From assembly GCA_038251405.1 (NCBI GenBank), contig JBBSBH010000009.1, forward strand, positions 1 through 64,000: 64,000 bases of DNA, given 5' to 3'. How positions within the stretch are numbered: the stretch's first letter is position 1; each line of letters opens with the position of its first letter. A model generated the notes under the pieces. It was not told where the DNA came from and searched no databases. It saw only the letters and a program-made list of their open reading frames with translations. Positions 25,928 through 35,179 of the stretch are shown one piece after another. Both the position numbers and the translations under genes were made by a program. Source of the DNA: JADJLQ01 sp038251405. Its GTDB lineage: Bacteria; Bacteroidota; Bacteroidia; Chitinophagales; Saprospiraceae.

Positions 25928-26173
25928 ATGTGGATTGAAAAAACAGATCAGCTGACTGCCAGTTTCCAATTTGTAGATTTTCCTGATGCCATGTCATTCA
26001 TGATGGAAGTGGCATTTGCCTGTGAAAAAATGGATCATCATCCTGAATGGACTAATATCTGGAATCGGGTAGATATAAAATTAAGTACGCATAGCGCCGG
26101 CAATAAAGTCACTGATAAAGACTGGTCATTGGCAAAATCCATCGACAAAATATATCAGCGTAGAAAAAATTAA
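25928..26173 (+). CDS. 4a-hydroxytetrahydrobiopterin dehydratase (pterin-4a-carbinolamine dehydratase)
   Basis: An 81-residue PCD/DCoH protein. It dehydrates 4a-hydroxytetrahydropterin produced by aromatic amino acid hydroxylases, feeding cofactor regeneration. The catalytic histidine motif KMDHHPEWTNIWNRV (about residues 34-48) and LSTHSAGNKVTDKDW are intact. The short N-terminus is normal for the Bacteroidota form. It is divergent from the fucosidase gene, with no partner hydroxylase in the window. Confidence 0.92.
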   Translation: MWIEKTDQLTASFQFVDFPDAMSFMMEVAFACEKMDHHPEWTNIWNRVDIKLSTHSAGNKVTDKDWSLAKSIDKIYQRRKN

Positions 26174-26452
26174 ATGGGATATTTTTTTGACAAATAATGA
26201 TAATAATGCAGTTTTAAGTAAATCCCACCGACCTAAATTGGAGAAAAGCCTGTAAAAAATGTTTTTGCATCCCTTTAGGAGCCAGGAACTATCATTATAA
26301 GTTTTCCCACTCATATGTACTATTTATGATATTTCTGTACTTTGCCCTACACCCTTCAATACCCGCGAAAAACAGATCTGTAAAAAAGATCGTTTCTTTG
26401 CTGTGTTGTCAACTTTTACATTTAGATTTACACATATCAAATTTTCAAATAC

Positions 26453-26644
26453 ATGATAAAAAGAGAATTCAGATATAAGGGCTACACTGGCTCCGTAGAA
26501 TATTCCTTAAAGTATAAAGTGTTTTTTGGCAAATTATTGGGTGTAGAAGATCTTTGTTACTATGAGGCTAAATCAAAGAGTCATCTAAAAATCGCTTTTA
26601 TCAAAGCTGTGCGCGAGTACGATCATTTAATAAAAAAACAGTAA
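26453..26644 (+). CDS. Orphan HicB-like N-terminal domain protein
   Basis: A 63-residue protein matching the HicB-type antitoxin N-terminal domain: YKGYTGSVEYSLKYKVFFGK (about residues 8-27) followed by LLGVEDLCYYEAKS and a helix (LKIAFIKAVREYDHLIKK). Normal HicB antitoxins run on to a DNA-binding domain; this one stops after the N-terminal fold and no HicA toxin gene is next to it. Its stop overlaps the uxuA start (TAATG), so translation of the two is probably coupled. It may be a truncated antitoxin or a domain reused in another role. Confidence 0.7.
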   Translation: MIKREFRYKGYTGSVEYSLKYKVFFGKLLGVEDLCYYEAKSKSHLKIAFIKAVREYDHLIKKQ

Positions 26645-27807
26645 TGAGTTTGCATCAGACGATGAGGTGGTATGGGCCTCAGGATGTGGTAAGTTTGCGG
26701 GATATCCGGCAAGCTGGCTGCCAGGGAATAGTGACCGCTTTGCACCATATCCCTGTTGGTGAAATTTGGTCCACCGATGAAATCAATCTTCGCAAAGGAA
26801 TGATAGAAGCAGAAGGTCTGAGCTGGAGGGTGATAGAAAGTTTACCCGTGAGTGAAGATATCAAAAAGCGCTCCGGTGATTTTGAAAAACATATTTCCAA
26901 CTATAATACCAGTATTGAAAATGTGGCCGCATACGGGCTCCAGGTGATTACTTACAATTTTATGCCCGTGTTGGATTGGATTCGCACTGATCTCGAGTAT
27001 GAAATGAATGATAAAAGCAAAGCTTTGCGATTTGAGCGTGCAGCATTTGTAGCTTTTGATATTTATATGTTGAAGCGACCAGGTGCAGCCAACGACTACT
27101 CTGAGGAAGAAATAGCCAAGGCAGAAAACTGGTTCAATAGTTCTTCCCAAAAAGATAAAGACAGAGTACATATAAGTTGCTTACAGGGTTTGCCGGGCAG
27201 TAAAGATGCCTTCACTGCCGGGCAAGTGCTGTCCCTGTTAGACTCATACGCACATATCGATCGGGATACTTTAAAGAAAAATCTTAGACTCTTTTTGGAG
27301 GCAGTGATTCCCACAGCAGAAAAGCATGGTGTAAAAATGGCCATCCATCCTGATGATCCTCCCTATCAGGTACTTGGACTTCCCAGGATAGTATGTACTG
27401 AGCAAGATGCTGCCGACCTGATTGCCAGTATGCCATCGCCATCGAATGGATTGTGCTTTTGCACGGGATCCTACGGGGCAAGTAAGGAGAATGACCTGGT
27501 AAAGATGATCCAACGGTTTGGAGATCATATTCATTTTCTGCATTTGCGCAATACTAAGCGTGATAGTAATGGTGACTTTTTCGAAGCAGATCACCTGACA
27601 GGGGATACCGATATGTATGCGGTGATGAAAGAAATAGTATTACTCCAAAAGCGGCGAAATATTTCTTTGCCCATGCGACCTGATCATGGCCATCAAATGC
27701 TGGACGATCTGAATAAGAGTACCTATCCCGGGTATAGTGCTATTGGGAGATTGAGAGGATTGGCAGAGTTGCGGGGGCTAGAATTGGGAATTGAGAGATC
27801 AATCTGA
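26644..27807 (+). CDS. uxuA: Mannonate dehydratase
   Basis: A 387-residue UxuA. It dehydrates D-mannonate to 2-keto-3-deoxy-D-gluconate in glucuronate catabolism, using a divalent metal. Family segments are MRWYGPQDVVSLRDIRQAG (about 7-25), TALHHIPVGEIW, the long ITYNFMPVLDWIRTDL motif (about 99-114), KMAIHPDDPPYQVLGLPRI with metal-binding His/Asp (about 232-250), LCFCTGSYGA, FLHLRN and the final MRPDHGHQMLDD. Length is normal. No uxuB or uxaC is adjacent, so the rest of the pathway lies elsewhere. It overlaps the small HicB-like ORF by 1 bp. Confidence 0.97.
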   Translation: MSLHQTMRWYGPQDVVSLRDIRQAGCQGIVTALHHIPVGEIWSTDEINLRKGMIEAEGLSWRVIESLPVSEDIKKRSGDFEKHISNYNTSIENVAAYGLQVITYNFMPVLDWIRTDLEYEMNDKSKALRFERAAFVAFDIYMLKRPGAANDYSEEEIAKAENWFNSSSQKDKDRVHISCLQGLPGSKDAFTAGQVLSLLDSYAHIDRDTLKKNLRLFLEAVIPTAEKHGVKMAIHPDDPPYQVLGLPRIVCTEQDAADLIASMPSPSNGLCFCTGSYGASKENDLVKMIQRFGDHIHFLHLRNTKRDSNGDFFEADHLTGDTDMYAVMKEIVLLQKRRNISLPMRPDHGHQMLDDLNKSTYPGYSAIGRLRGLAELRGLELGIERSI

Positions 27808-28059
27808 CTTGTCATTCCTGTATATTGTTCTCCATTTCTAGAACTAGTCTTATTGAAATAATTTTATTTAGTGTAAACAATTCAAAATCAGATTTATTTT
27901 CTTCTCTCGCTAGATGTAATCTTTACAATTTCTGTTTTAAGATCAAATTGCTACAAAGCGAGTTATTAAAAAAATGCATGTATCTATTATTTTTAAATTA
28001 TTTACAGGCACCTTCTACAACCCTCCTATTTTTTCTTACTTTGTGGCTTAACCTTACGT

Positions 28060-29361
28060 ATGGAAAATCAACCTTTTTATAAAAAATGGTCGGAAGACAT
28101 CTGGGCTGTATGTATCGCATCGATATTGATCCTTGGCGTATTGACTGCTGCATTTATTATGCCGGAGTCTTCATTCAAGGCTGCTACATACGGTTGGTCT
28201 TCATTCGGTGAGCTTAGCGAAAAAGTATTGGCTGTTGATAATCTGACCAAACTATTGGGAATAGCTGTGCTCTTTTCCTTATTTGCACTGGGCGCAGTGA
28301 AAGGATCGAGTAGCTCGATCCATTACATCAAAGGTTTCGCCGTGATATTTCTATTGGGACTTGTTTCTTTGATCATTGCAGGTAATAAAACGATCAATTA
28401 CTATGGGATAGAGTATGTCATATTTGGATTGATACTTGGGCTATCGATCAGTAATTTAAAACTGGCTCCAGATTGGTTAACGAATGCTGCCCGATCAGAA
28501 TTTTTTATTAAAACGGGCTTGGTTATTTTAGGATGTAGTGTATTGTTCACGGATATTATCAAAGCAGGCCTCCCGGGTATTATTCAGGCCGTAGTGGTAG
28601 TATTAGTAGTATGGACTTTCGCCTTATGGCTCAGCAGGAAATTAGGTGTGGACGATGAAATGGGAGTGATCCTTGCCTCCGCCGTTTCTATTTGTGGAGT
28701 CTCCGCAGCTATAGTAGCCAGCGGTGCTATCCAGGGGGACAAAAAAAAGCTATCTTATGTGACTACTATTGTTTTATTAATGGCCGTGCCCATGCTTATT
28801 TTACAACCATGGATCATCAGATATTTTGGAATTCCTGAAATAGTAGGCGGTGCCTGGCTCGGGGGCACATTAGATACTACCGCTTCTGTGACAGCGGCTT
28901 CACAATTAGTAGGACCACTTGCGTTGAAGGCTGGTGTGATCGTAAAGTTTTCACAAAATGTATTAATGGGAGTGGCGGCTTTACTCATCGCAGCCTGGTG
29001 GACTTATACTAAAAACCCCGAGTCAAAAAAGAAGGGTGGAAATAATTGGATATTGATCTGGGAGCGATTCCCAAAATTCGTGCTGGGGTTTTTAGCAGTT
29101 TCACTACTTTTTTCATTTGTAATACCCTCTGCACAAGGCAAGCAGGTGACCGGGTTTTTAAATGGTTTCCGGACGATTTGGTTTGCCATGGCATTCGTGT
29201 CCATAGGATTGGAAGCTAAGTTTAGTGAGTTGTTTGGAAAAGGAAGTGGCAAGCCTGCACTGGCATTTGTAGGAGCTCAGTTTTTCAATTTAATCTGGAC
29301 GCTGATCTGGGCTTACTTATTATTCGGAGGGTATTTGTTGCCCGTACCTGATCTGCAATAA
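28060..29361 (+). CDS. YeiH/UPF0324 family putative sulfate exporter-like membrane protein
   Basis: A 433-residue integral membrane protein of UPF0324 (putative sulfate exporter family, YeiH/YadS group) with about ten transmembrane segments. Marks are YVIFGLILGLSISN, IKTGLVILGCSVLF, the ASAVSICGVSAAIVASGAI signature (about residues 207-225), LGGTLDTTASVTAAS and VKFSQNVLMG. Family proteins are annotated as anion exporters mostly by inference. A longer than usual N-terminal extension with an extra hydrophobic pair (residues 15-35 and 65-82) precedes the core. It is transcribed alone; TTACTTTG upstream is a near match to the -7 consensus. Confidence 0.85.
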   Translation: MENQPFYKKWSEDIWAVCIASILILGVLTAAFIMPESSFKAATYGWSSFGELSEKVLAVDNLTKLLGIAVLFSLFALGAVKGSSSSIHYIKGFAVIFLLGLVSLIIAGNKTINYYGIEYVIFGLILGLSISNLKLAPDWLTNAARSEFFIKTGLVILGCSVLFTDIIKAGLPGIIQAVVVVLVVWTFALWLSRKLGVDDEMGVILASAVSICGVSAAIVASGAIQGDKKKLSYVTTIVLLMAVPMLILQPWIIRYFGIPEIVGGAWLGGTLDTTASVTAASQLVGPLALKAGVIVKFSQNVLMGVAALLIAAWWTYTKNPESKKKGGNNWILIWERFPKFVLGFLAVSLLFSFVIPSAQGKQVTGFLNGFRTIWFAMAFVSIGLEAKFSELFGKGSGKPALAFVGAQFFNLIWTLIWAYLLFGGYLLPVPDLQ

Positions 29362-29501
29362 GATAAGATTAATTACCCTGATTAATTAAGCTCCATGATA
29401 GAAACCAGGGTAGTTCGAGTATATTTCTATCCTTTAAATACTAAATTGTACCAAAATTTAGAATCTATTCGTTTTTGAAGTAACTCTCTAAAATCTTTCA
29501 A

Positions 29502-31154
29502 GTGAAGCATTATATTTTTTGGCTTTCTATTTTCCTTTCCAGTCTTTCTATTTCTCAATCGGAGTATTCTAATCCGATACTTTCTGGATTTTATCCCGAT
29601 CCGAGTATTTGCAGAGTACAGGATGATTATTACCTGGTGACTTCAAGCTTTGCCTATTTTCCAGGTTTGCCCATTTTCCATAGCAAAGACCTGGTTTCGT
29701 GGCACCAGATTGGCTATGCCATGGATCGAAAAGAACAATTAGATTTAGCCGGAGCTGGAGTATCCCGGGGATTATTTGCGCCGACTATTCGATCTCATGA
29801 TGGTTTATTTTATATCACCTGTACATTAGTAGATAAGGGTGGTAATTTTATCATTACTGCTAAGGATCCTAAAGGTCCCTGGAGCAATCCTGTCTATATA
29901 CCACAAGTAAATGGCATCGATCCTTCACTTTTTTTTGATGATGAAAAAGCATACATTCTATACAATAGTATTCCACCGGAGAATGTGTCTCTGTATTCCG
30001 GCCATAGAACTATAAGAATGTACGAACTAGACATAAATGAATTAAAAGTAGTAGGCGATGAGAAGATCTTAATCAATGGTGGTACCGATATTTCTAAAAA
30101 ACCAGTATGGATAGAGGCGCCGCATATACTCAAAAAGGATGGTTGGTACTATTTGTATTGCGCCGAAGGTGGTACAGGATACCATCATAGTGAAGTTGTA
30201 TTCAGAAGTAAGTCGTTACATGATGCCTTCATTCCATATGATAAAAACCCTATACTCACACAAAGAGATCTGGATTCAACAAGGCCGCACCCCATAACAT
30301 CTACAGGCCACGCTGATTTGGTAGAAACCAATGCAGGTGAATGGTATGCTGTATTTCTGGGATGCCGACCGTATGAAGGTGGGCATTACAATACAGGTCG
30401 CGAAACATTTATGGCTCCTTTGAAGTGGGTTGATGGTTGGCCGGTAATCAACCCCGACTTTAAAGAAGTACAATATCGATATCCATTTCCCAAAATCGAA
30501 AGCGCAGTATTTACTACTAAGGTGAATGAATTTGCAGTTGGTCAAAAATTTCTTGATCATTTTGACGATACTACTTTGAACAATAGGTATGCTTTTCTTC
30601 GTACCCCTGTGAAAAAATGGTATATCATCAAAAAAGGATTTCTCCAGCTTGAATTGCAGCCTGAAACTATCAGGGGAAAAAATAATATGGCTATGGTGGC
30701 CGATCGTCAGAATCATTTGAATGGATCAGCGTCTACTAGAATGTTGTTTTACACGGTGAAAGAAAATGAAAAAGCCGGATTAGTCGTTTTTCAAAATGAA
30801 AATCATTATTACTTTATGTGCAAATCTGCCATGCATGGAGTTCCCGTGGTTCAATTGTATAAGGGGCCTGGCAATAAAGATGCCGCTAATGATCCACAAC
30901 TATTAAATTCCATTCCCCTCCGAAAAAAAAATAACGCTATCATTTTTAAAATGGAGGTGGATGAAAAAGGTTATTCATTTTACTATTCAGTCAAAAAGAA
31001 CAAATGGCTATTGCTCAGATCATCCATGGATCGAAGCTTTTTAAGTACAGAAACTGCCGGAGGATTTGTAGGTTGTATGTATGGATTATATGCTACATCA
31101 AATGGTGAGCCTTCTCAAAACACAGTGAGATTCGATTGGTATGAGAAAGATTGA
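29502..31154 (+). CDS. Glycoside hydrolase family 43 protein
   Basis: A 550-residue secreted GH43 enzyme, probably a beta-xylosidase or alpha-L-arabinofuranosidase. GTG 29502 starts a good signal peptide (cleavage near residue 18-20). The five-bladed propeller carries the three catalytic acids: D33 (FYPDPS), D140 (NGIDPSLFFDD) and E205 (VWIEAPHI). A C-terminal beta-sandwich follows from about residue 350 (LDHFDDTTLNNRYAFLRTP), as in two-domain GH43 xylosidases, and ends near QNTVRFDWYEKD. It is not in an operon; a convergent peptidase gene lies 23 bp downstream. Specificity is inferred from the fold only. Confidence 0.93.
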   Translation: MKHYIFWLSIFLSSLSISQSEYSNPILSGFYPDPSICRVQDDYYLVTSSFAYFPGLPIFHSKDLVSWHQIGYAMDRKEQLDLAGAGVSRGLFAPTIRSHDGLFYITCTLVDKGGNFIITAKDPKGPWSNPVYIPQVNGIDPSLFFDDEKAYILYNSIPPENVSLYSGHRTIRMYELDINELKVVGDEKILINGGTDISKKPVWIEAPHILKKDGWYYLYCAEGGTGYHHSEVVFRSKSLHDAFIPYDKNPILTQRDLDSTRPHPITSTGHADLVETNAGEWYAVFLGCRPYEGGHYNTGRETFMAPLKWVDGWPVINPDFKEVQYRYPFPKIESAVFTTKVNEFAVGQKFLDHFDDTTLNNRYAFLRTPVKKWYIIKKGFLQLELQPETIRGKNNMAMVADRQNHLNGSASTRMLFYTVKENEKAGLVVFQNENHYYFMCKSAMHGVPVVQLYKGPGNKDAANDPQLLNSIPLRKKNNAIIFKMEVDEKGYSFYYSVKKNKWLLLRSSMDRSFLSTETAGGFVGCMYGLYATSNGEPSQNTVRFDWYEKD

Positions 31155-31177
31155 GAATCTGTAGATAATTAAATTTA

Positions 31178-31768
31178 TTACAATACTCTATATTTCATTT
31201 CAATCCGATCGTCCTTGTAGATTTCCTGTGGGCTGATATAGGTATCATGGTATTGAATGACTATACCAGCTTTAGCAAGCATATCCCGTACCAATTCACT
31301 ACAGATATAGGCCTTGTTTTTTTCCCGTTTGCTGATTCTAAAAAGAATTCTGATCATGATCCTGGCGATCTCATAATTATCATATGGCCGGGTGAGTTCA
31401 TCCAGCCCAAAGCTGACCCCTTTATTCAACATTTTTTGTTCAGGCATTTCCTTTAATTGGGCAATGGCTATCTGGCCTTTGTAAGGTCTTTTTTTTCCGT
31501 TGTAATCGTGAATATATTTTGAGAGCGGTATCAACCGTATCCCAATATATGGCTCTGCCTCCAGTAACATGACTCGCTCCAATTCTTTGTCTACATACAC
31601 GACCGCTACATGGCTCCATACACTCCGCGTGAGATTTTGTATTATACCTGAGAAGGTATAGCTGCCAGAGCTAAAAAAAATATCACCTGTCTTGAGGAAG
31701 GGTCTTATTTTATCATACGGAATTACTGGTAATTTTTTTAATTCTGTTTTGGTAATACTTTTAGCCAT
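31178..31768 (-). CDS. YiiX-like permuted papain-fold (NlpC/P60 clan) protein
   Basis: A 196-residue protein of the YiiX/C92 group of permuted papain-like cysteine peptidases or amidases. The pattern FLKTGDIFF (about 24-32), the histidine motif SVWSHVAVVY (H53), LLEAEP (E70) and the C-terminal cysteine motif AYICSELV (C156) match a circularly permuted Cys/His site. No signal peptide is evident, so a cytoplasmic location is likely. Substrates could be peptidoglycan peptides or lipid amides; the family has little biochemistry. Confidence 0.8.
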   Translation of the reverse strand: MAKSITKTELKKLPVIPYDKIRPFLKTGDIFFSSGSYTFSGIIQNLTRSVWSHVAVVYVDKELERVMLLEAEPYIGIRLIPLSKYIHDYNGKKRPYKGQIAIAQLKEMPEQKMLNKGVSFGLDELTRPYDNYEIARIMIRILFRISKREKNKAYICSELVRDMLAKAGIVIQYHDTYISPQEIYKDDRIEMKYRVL

Positions 31769-32056
31769 GATCGGTAAAACTATATAATTTCCCAGAAAGA
31801 AAATAGCTCAATTGGATCAGAAATCATGTTACGAAGAGATCATGCCAATGACATTTTAAAGGTAAATCAATTCCTCGCTTCTGAAAGGAGAAACTCCAGC
31901 AAATATATACCGCATCTCCTTAAGGATCAGAGGGGCTAACAGGTTCTTTTCTAAACCTTTATAAAAAATTATCTGCAAGTTGTCAACGCAAAAAGGTCTG
32001 TTTAAATACTGTTTTAGAATTTTATTAGATTCGCAAAATAGTTTAGATTCTCTTAT

Positions 32057-34264
32057 ATGCGATATATACCACTTACTTTATTTGTCCTGCTACTAGTCAA
32101 GATATCCATAGCCCAATCTGGTAGTTCGGGTTATGTCGTAAGTCGACCCATGTCTATCACTCATTTTACTAGTACTCCGCCGGTAATTGATGGTGAAATA
32201 TTATCAGACCCTGTTTGGAGTGGAGTTTCTCCCATTACTGACTTTATTCAGACTCAACCCCATCTTGGTCAACCTATTAGTGAAAAGACAGAAATTAGAA
32301 TTGCGTACGATAAAGAATACTTTTACTTGTCTGTCTTCTGTTATGATAAAACCCCTGAAAAAATTATAATATCCGATTCCCGCAGAGATGCTTCACTGGA
32401 TGCTACCGATGCGTTCCTATTTATTTTGGATACTTATAAAGATGGACAAAACGGCTTCGTTTTTGGTACTAACCCGGCCGGTATTGAATACGATGCACAA
32501 GTAGATAATGAAGGCCAGGGAAATATCAATTCCAATAGGCAGGCAGGAGGTAGGATAGGCGGTGTAAATCTCAATTGGGATGCCTCATGGACCGTAAAGA
32601 CTAAAATTAATGATCTTGGATGGACAGCTGAATTTGCCATTCCATTCAGAACGTTGAGATACAATAGTGGGAATGATCAATCCTGGGGAGTGAACTTTCA
32701 ACGCAATATTCAAAAAAACAATGAAGCCGCCTATTGGTCCCCCATACCCGTAGAATTTAATATTTATCGGCTTTCTCTCGAAGGCACCTTGGCTGGATTA
32801 AATCTCCAAAGTCCCGGTAATCTAAAAATAATACCTTATGTTCTGGGTAATATAAAGACGGACAACCTTGTAACCCCTGCCCATTCTACTCAAAAGGCTA
32901 ATTTTGGTGGTGATATCAAATACAGTATTACTCCCAGTCTTACTTTGGACCTTACTTACAATACTGATTTTGCTCAAGTAGAAGTGGATGATCAACAAGT
33001 AAATCTTGATCGATTCAATCTCTTTTTCCCAGAAAAAAGACCATTTTTTTTGGAGAATGCAGGCCAGTTTGGGGTGGGTAGTCCTGGTGAAGTAGATTTG
33101 TTTTTTAGCAGGAGGATAGGGATTGGAAATGATGGTACTATAGTGCCTATACTGGGTGGTGCCAGATTATCGGGAAAGATACACAATACTAATATCGGTT
33201 TGCTTTCTATGTTTACGGATGATGTAGAAAGCAGTGGAATAGTAAAGACTAATTATTCAATTGCCCGGGTAAGTCATGAGCTCGCCAAACGATCTCGTAT
33301 AGGAGCGGCCTTTATCAATAAAGAAAATTTGGGTCTCCATGAAGATCACTACAATCGGGTTTTTGCATTGGACGGAAAATGGGGCATAGGAAACAAAGCC
33401 ACACTTTCTGGGTTTCTGGCCAAGTCTTCGACACAGGATATTAGTTCCAATGACCACTCTTTCCTTTTGAACTACAATTATGAATGGAAGAAACTCAATA
33501 TGGTTGTAGGTTATTCTGAATTGGGCAATGGCTTCAATCCTGAAGTTGGTTTTCTACTGCGAAATAGTTTTCGGAAGCCAGAAGCGTTAGTCTTGTATCA
33601 TTTGCGTATGAATGGCAAAGCAGGGCTGTTGGAGCTAAGGCCACACGTATCGTACCGCAGCTATTGGAATTATACAAATCATAAATTAGAGACCAGTTTT
33701 TTACATATTGACAATCACTGGGAATGGCAGAATGGGTTTGAAGTACATACCGGCATCAACTTTACAACCGAAGGTGTTTTTACACCGTTTGAAATTTCCT
33801 CAAAAATATTCGTACCGGCAGGCACTTATAATCACCGTGAAGGACAATTTGTAATCATGTCCAATACCAGTAAGAATATTTCTTTCAACCTAAGAGAAGT
33901 GATCGGCGGATTCTTTGGAGGAAAAAGGATAAGTACTACTGCCGGAATAAATGTTAGGCTGGGAGATAAATTCACTTCTGAGTGGGGTGTTAATAATAAT
34001 TTGGTAAAACTACCTTCGGGAGATTTTAATACAAATATTCTACGATCAAGAATATCCTATTCTTTCACTCCTCGAATTTATATTCAAAGTCTTACCCAGT
34101 TTAATAGTGTACTGGATAAATGGAGTATCAACTTAAGACTAGGATGGTTACGACAAAGTAATACAGGACTATTCCTGGTGTTTAACGAAAATCGGGGCCT
34201 CGACAGATTTGAAAACAGGAGCTTTACTATTAAATATTCAAGACTGTTTGATGTGATCAAATAG
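32057..34264 (+). CDS. DUF5916 outer-membrane protein with N-terminal CBM9-like domain
   Basis: A 735-residue protein with a signal peptide (to about residue 20), a CBM9-like carbohydrate-binding beta-sandwich (about 35-230: PVIDGEILSDPVWSGVSPI, FYLSVFCYDKTPEKI, DSRRDASLDATDAFLFILD) and a DUF5916 beta-barrel (about 240-735) with the family phrase NLFFPEKRPFFLENAGQFG. Members are common in Bacteroidota and thought to be outer-membrane proteins, perhaps linked to a proteolytic or glycan function, but no activity is proven. The last residue pattern (FTIKYSRLFDVIK) is barrel-like. It is single and ends at a bidirectional terminator. Confidence 0.88.
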   Translation: MRYIPLTLFVLLLVKISIAQSGSSGYVVSRPMSITHFTSTPPVIDGEILSDPVWSGVSPITDFIQTQPHLGQPISEKTEIRIAYDKEYFYLSVFCYDKTPEKIIISDSRRDASLDATDAFLFILDTYKDGQNGFVFGTNPAGIEYDAQVDNEGQGNINSNRQAGGRIGGVNLNWDASWTVKTKINDLGWTAEFAIPFRTLRYNSGNDQSWGVNFQRNIQKNNEAAYWSPIPVEFNIYRLSLEGTLAGLNLQSPGNLKIIPYVLGNIKTDNLVTPAHSTQKANFGGDIKYSITPSLTLDLTYNTDFAQVEVDDQQVNLDRFNLFFPEKRPFFLENAGQFGVGSPGEVDLFFSRRIGIGNDGTIVPILGGARLSGKIHNTNIGLLSMFTDDVESSGIVKTNYSIARVSHELAKRSRIGAAFINKENLGLHEDHYNRVFALDGKWGIGNKATLSGFLAKSSTQDISSNDHSFLLNYNYEWKKLNMVVGYSELGNGFNPEVGFLLRNSFRKPEALVLYHLRMNGKAGLLELRPHVSYRSYWNYTNHKLETSFLHIDNHWEWQNGFEVHTGINFTTEGVFTPFEISSKIFVPAGTYNHREGQFVIMSNTSKNISFNLREVIGGFFGGKRISTTAGINVRLGDKFTSEWGVNNNLVKLPSGDFNTNILRSRISYSFTPRIYIQSLTQFNSVLDKWSINLRLGWLRQSNTGLFLVFNENRGLDRFENRSFTIKYSRLFDVIK

Positions 34265-34279
34265 TCTGTGAAACAAAAA

Positions 34280-34306
34280 CAGCCGCATTTTTTTTAAAAT
34301 GCAGCT
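34280..34306. terminator. Bidirectional terminator between convergent genes
   Basis: CAGCCGCATTTT and AAAATGCAGCTG pair as a 12-bp stem with one mismatch around a short T loop. It sits between the DUF5916 gene and the convergent metal-binding lipoprotein gene. Confidence 0.65.
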
Positions 34307-34342
34307 GAGTTATTTGATTTGCCTTCTTATTTTTTAATCAAA

Positions 34343-34633
34343 TTAATGAGCATGATCCATATGCATATGGGTAGTATCATTAACTGATACCATGGCCATA
34401 TTGCACTTGGGACATTTGTCACCCAATTTACCTTTTACATCTGGATGCATAGGACAAGCAAATACCATAGTAGAGTCAGACATCATTGTGGCCATTGAAT
34501 CTGCTACAGCAGATGCTTCAGTCATTGCAGGAGTTTCAGTGGTAGCTTCTGGAGTTGAACCAGAAGAGTTTTTGCAAGCTATCGCCAAAGTAAATACTAC
34601 TATAGCAGCTATAATTAATTTCATTGTTTTCAT
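34343..34633 (-). CDS. Heavy-metal-binding-domain lipoprotein
   Basis: A 96-residue lipoprotein with lipobox LAIAC (Cys20), a Thr/Ala/Ser/Met-rich linker and one heavy-metal-binding domain of the YdhQ/CusB-associated type: CPMHPDVKGKLGDKCPKCNM with four cysteines/histidines, then a His/Met tail MHMDHAH. Such domains bind copper, silver or zinc ions and often accompany RND metal efflux proteins. None is found here, so it may act as a periplasmic or outer-membrane metal scavenger. Confidence 0.88.
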   Translation of the reverse strand: MKTMKLIIAAIVVFTLAIACKNSSGSTPEATTETPAMTEASAVADSMATMMSDSTMVFACPMHPDVKGKLGDKCPKCNMAMVSVNDTTHMHMDHAH

Positions 34634-34753
34634 GCTGCAAAATTAACAATCCTAAAATCTGCAGTATCAAAGGCTTGAATAATGATCTGTTAACCTATTT
34701 TGAGGTTTTATTAACTAAATCTTTTGCTTTAATTGGTTTAGTTGTGAGACTAT

Positions 34754-35146
34754 TTATTTATTTGCCCAATAATCCATGACCATCACTTTTTCCAGATGAG
34801 GGCCCAGTACTTTACCAAATGCTTTGTGATCTGGATGAGGTAAATAATCATCACGGTCTTTTTCTGACTTGAAGGTGAGTTGAAAAATATGGGTAAACCC
34901 CTGGTTTAAATTTTCAGGGCTATTATTTAAGCCCCACTCAAAAGATTGAATCGTTTTAATTTTATTTTTTAGATCCGCAAAGGCTTTTATAATCTGGTCT
35001 ATGTCTTCTGTGGAAGTTCCCTCTTTAAATTTAAACATGACTACATGATGAAGAACCTTGGGTTTCATCTCAGGAGAATTAGACGAAGGATAAGTCATGG
35101 CCATAGAAAGTAGTAAAATGATTCCTAGTAATATTGCTTTATTCAT
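34754..35146 (-). CDS. Exported Dabb (stress-responsive A/B barrel) domain protein
   Basis: A 130-residue protein with an N-terminal signal (MNKAILLGIILLLSMAMTYP) and one Dabb domain: VLHHVVMFKFKEGTSTEDID, then FEWGLNNSPENLNQGFTHIF and HPDHKAFGKVLGPHLEKVMVMDYW. Dabb domains form ferredoxin-like dimeric barrels; roles vary from stress response to polyketide cyclisation. ATG 35146 is preferred to a TTG at 35179 because it starts the leader directly. It lies 33 bp after the serine hydrolase gene, in the same direction, and is probably co-transcribed with it. Confidence 0.82.
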   Translation of the reverse strand: MNKAILLGIILLLSMAMTYPSSNSPEMKPKVLHHVVMFKFKEGTSTEDIDQIIKAFADLKNKIKTIQSFEWGLNNSPENLNQGFTHIFQLTFKSEKDRDDYLPHPDHKAFGKVLGPHLEKVMVMDYWANK

Positions 35147-35179
35147 ATCAGCGAAAGTAAGCCTTTCTTGCCTTAACAA

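Noticed and set aside
27825..28082. Plus-strand frame before the UPF0324 transporter
   Set aside because: Phe/Leu/Ser-rich reading of an A/T-rich intergenic region, overlapping the start of the real gene.
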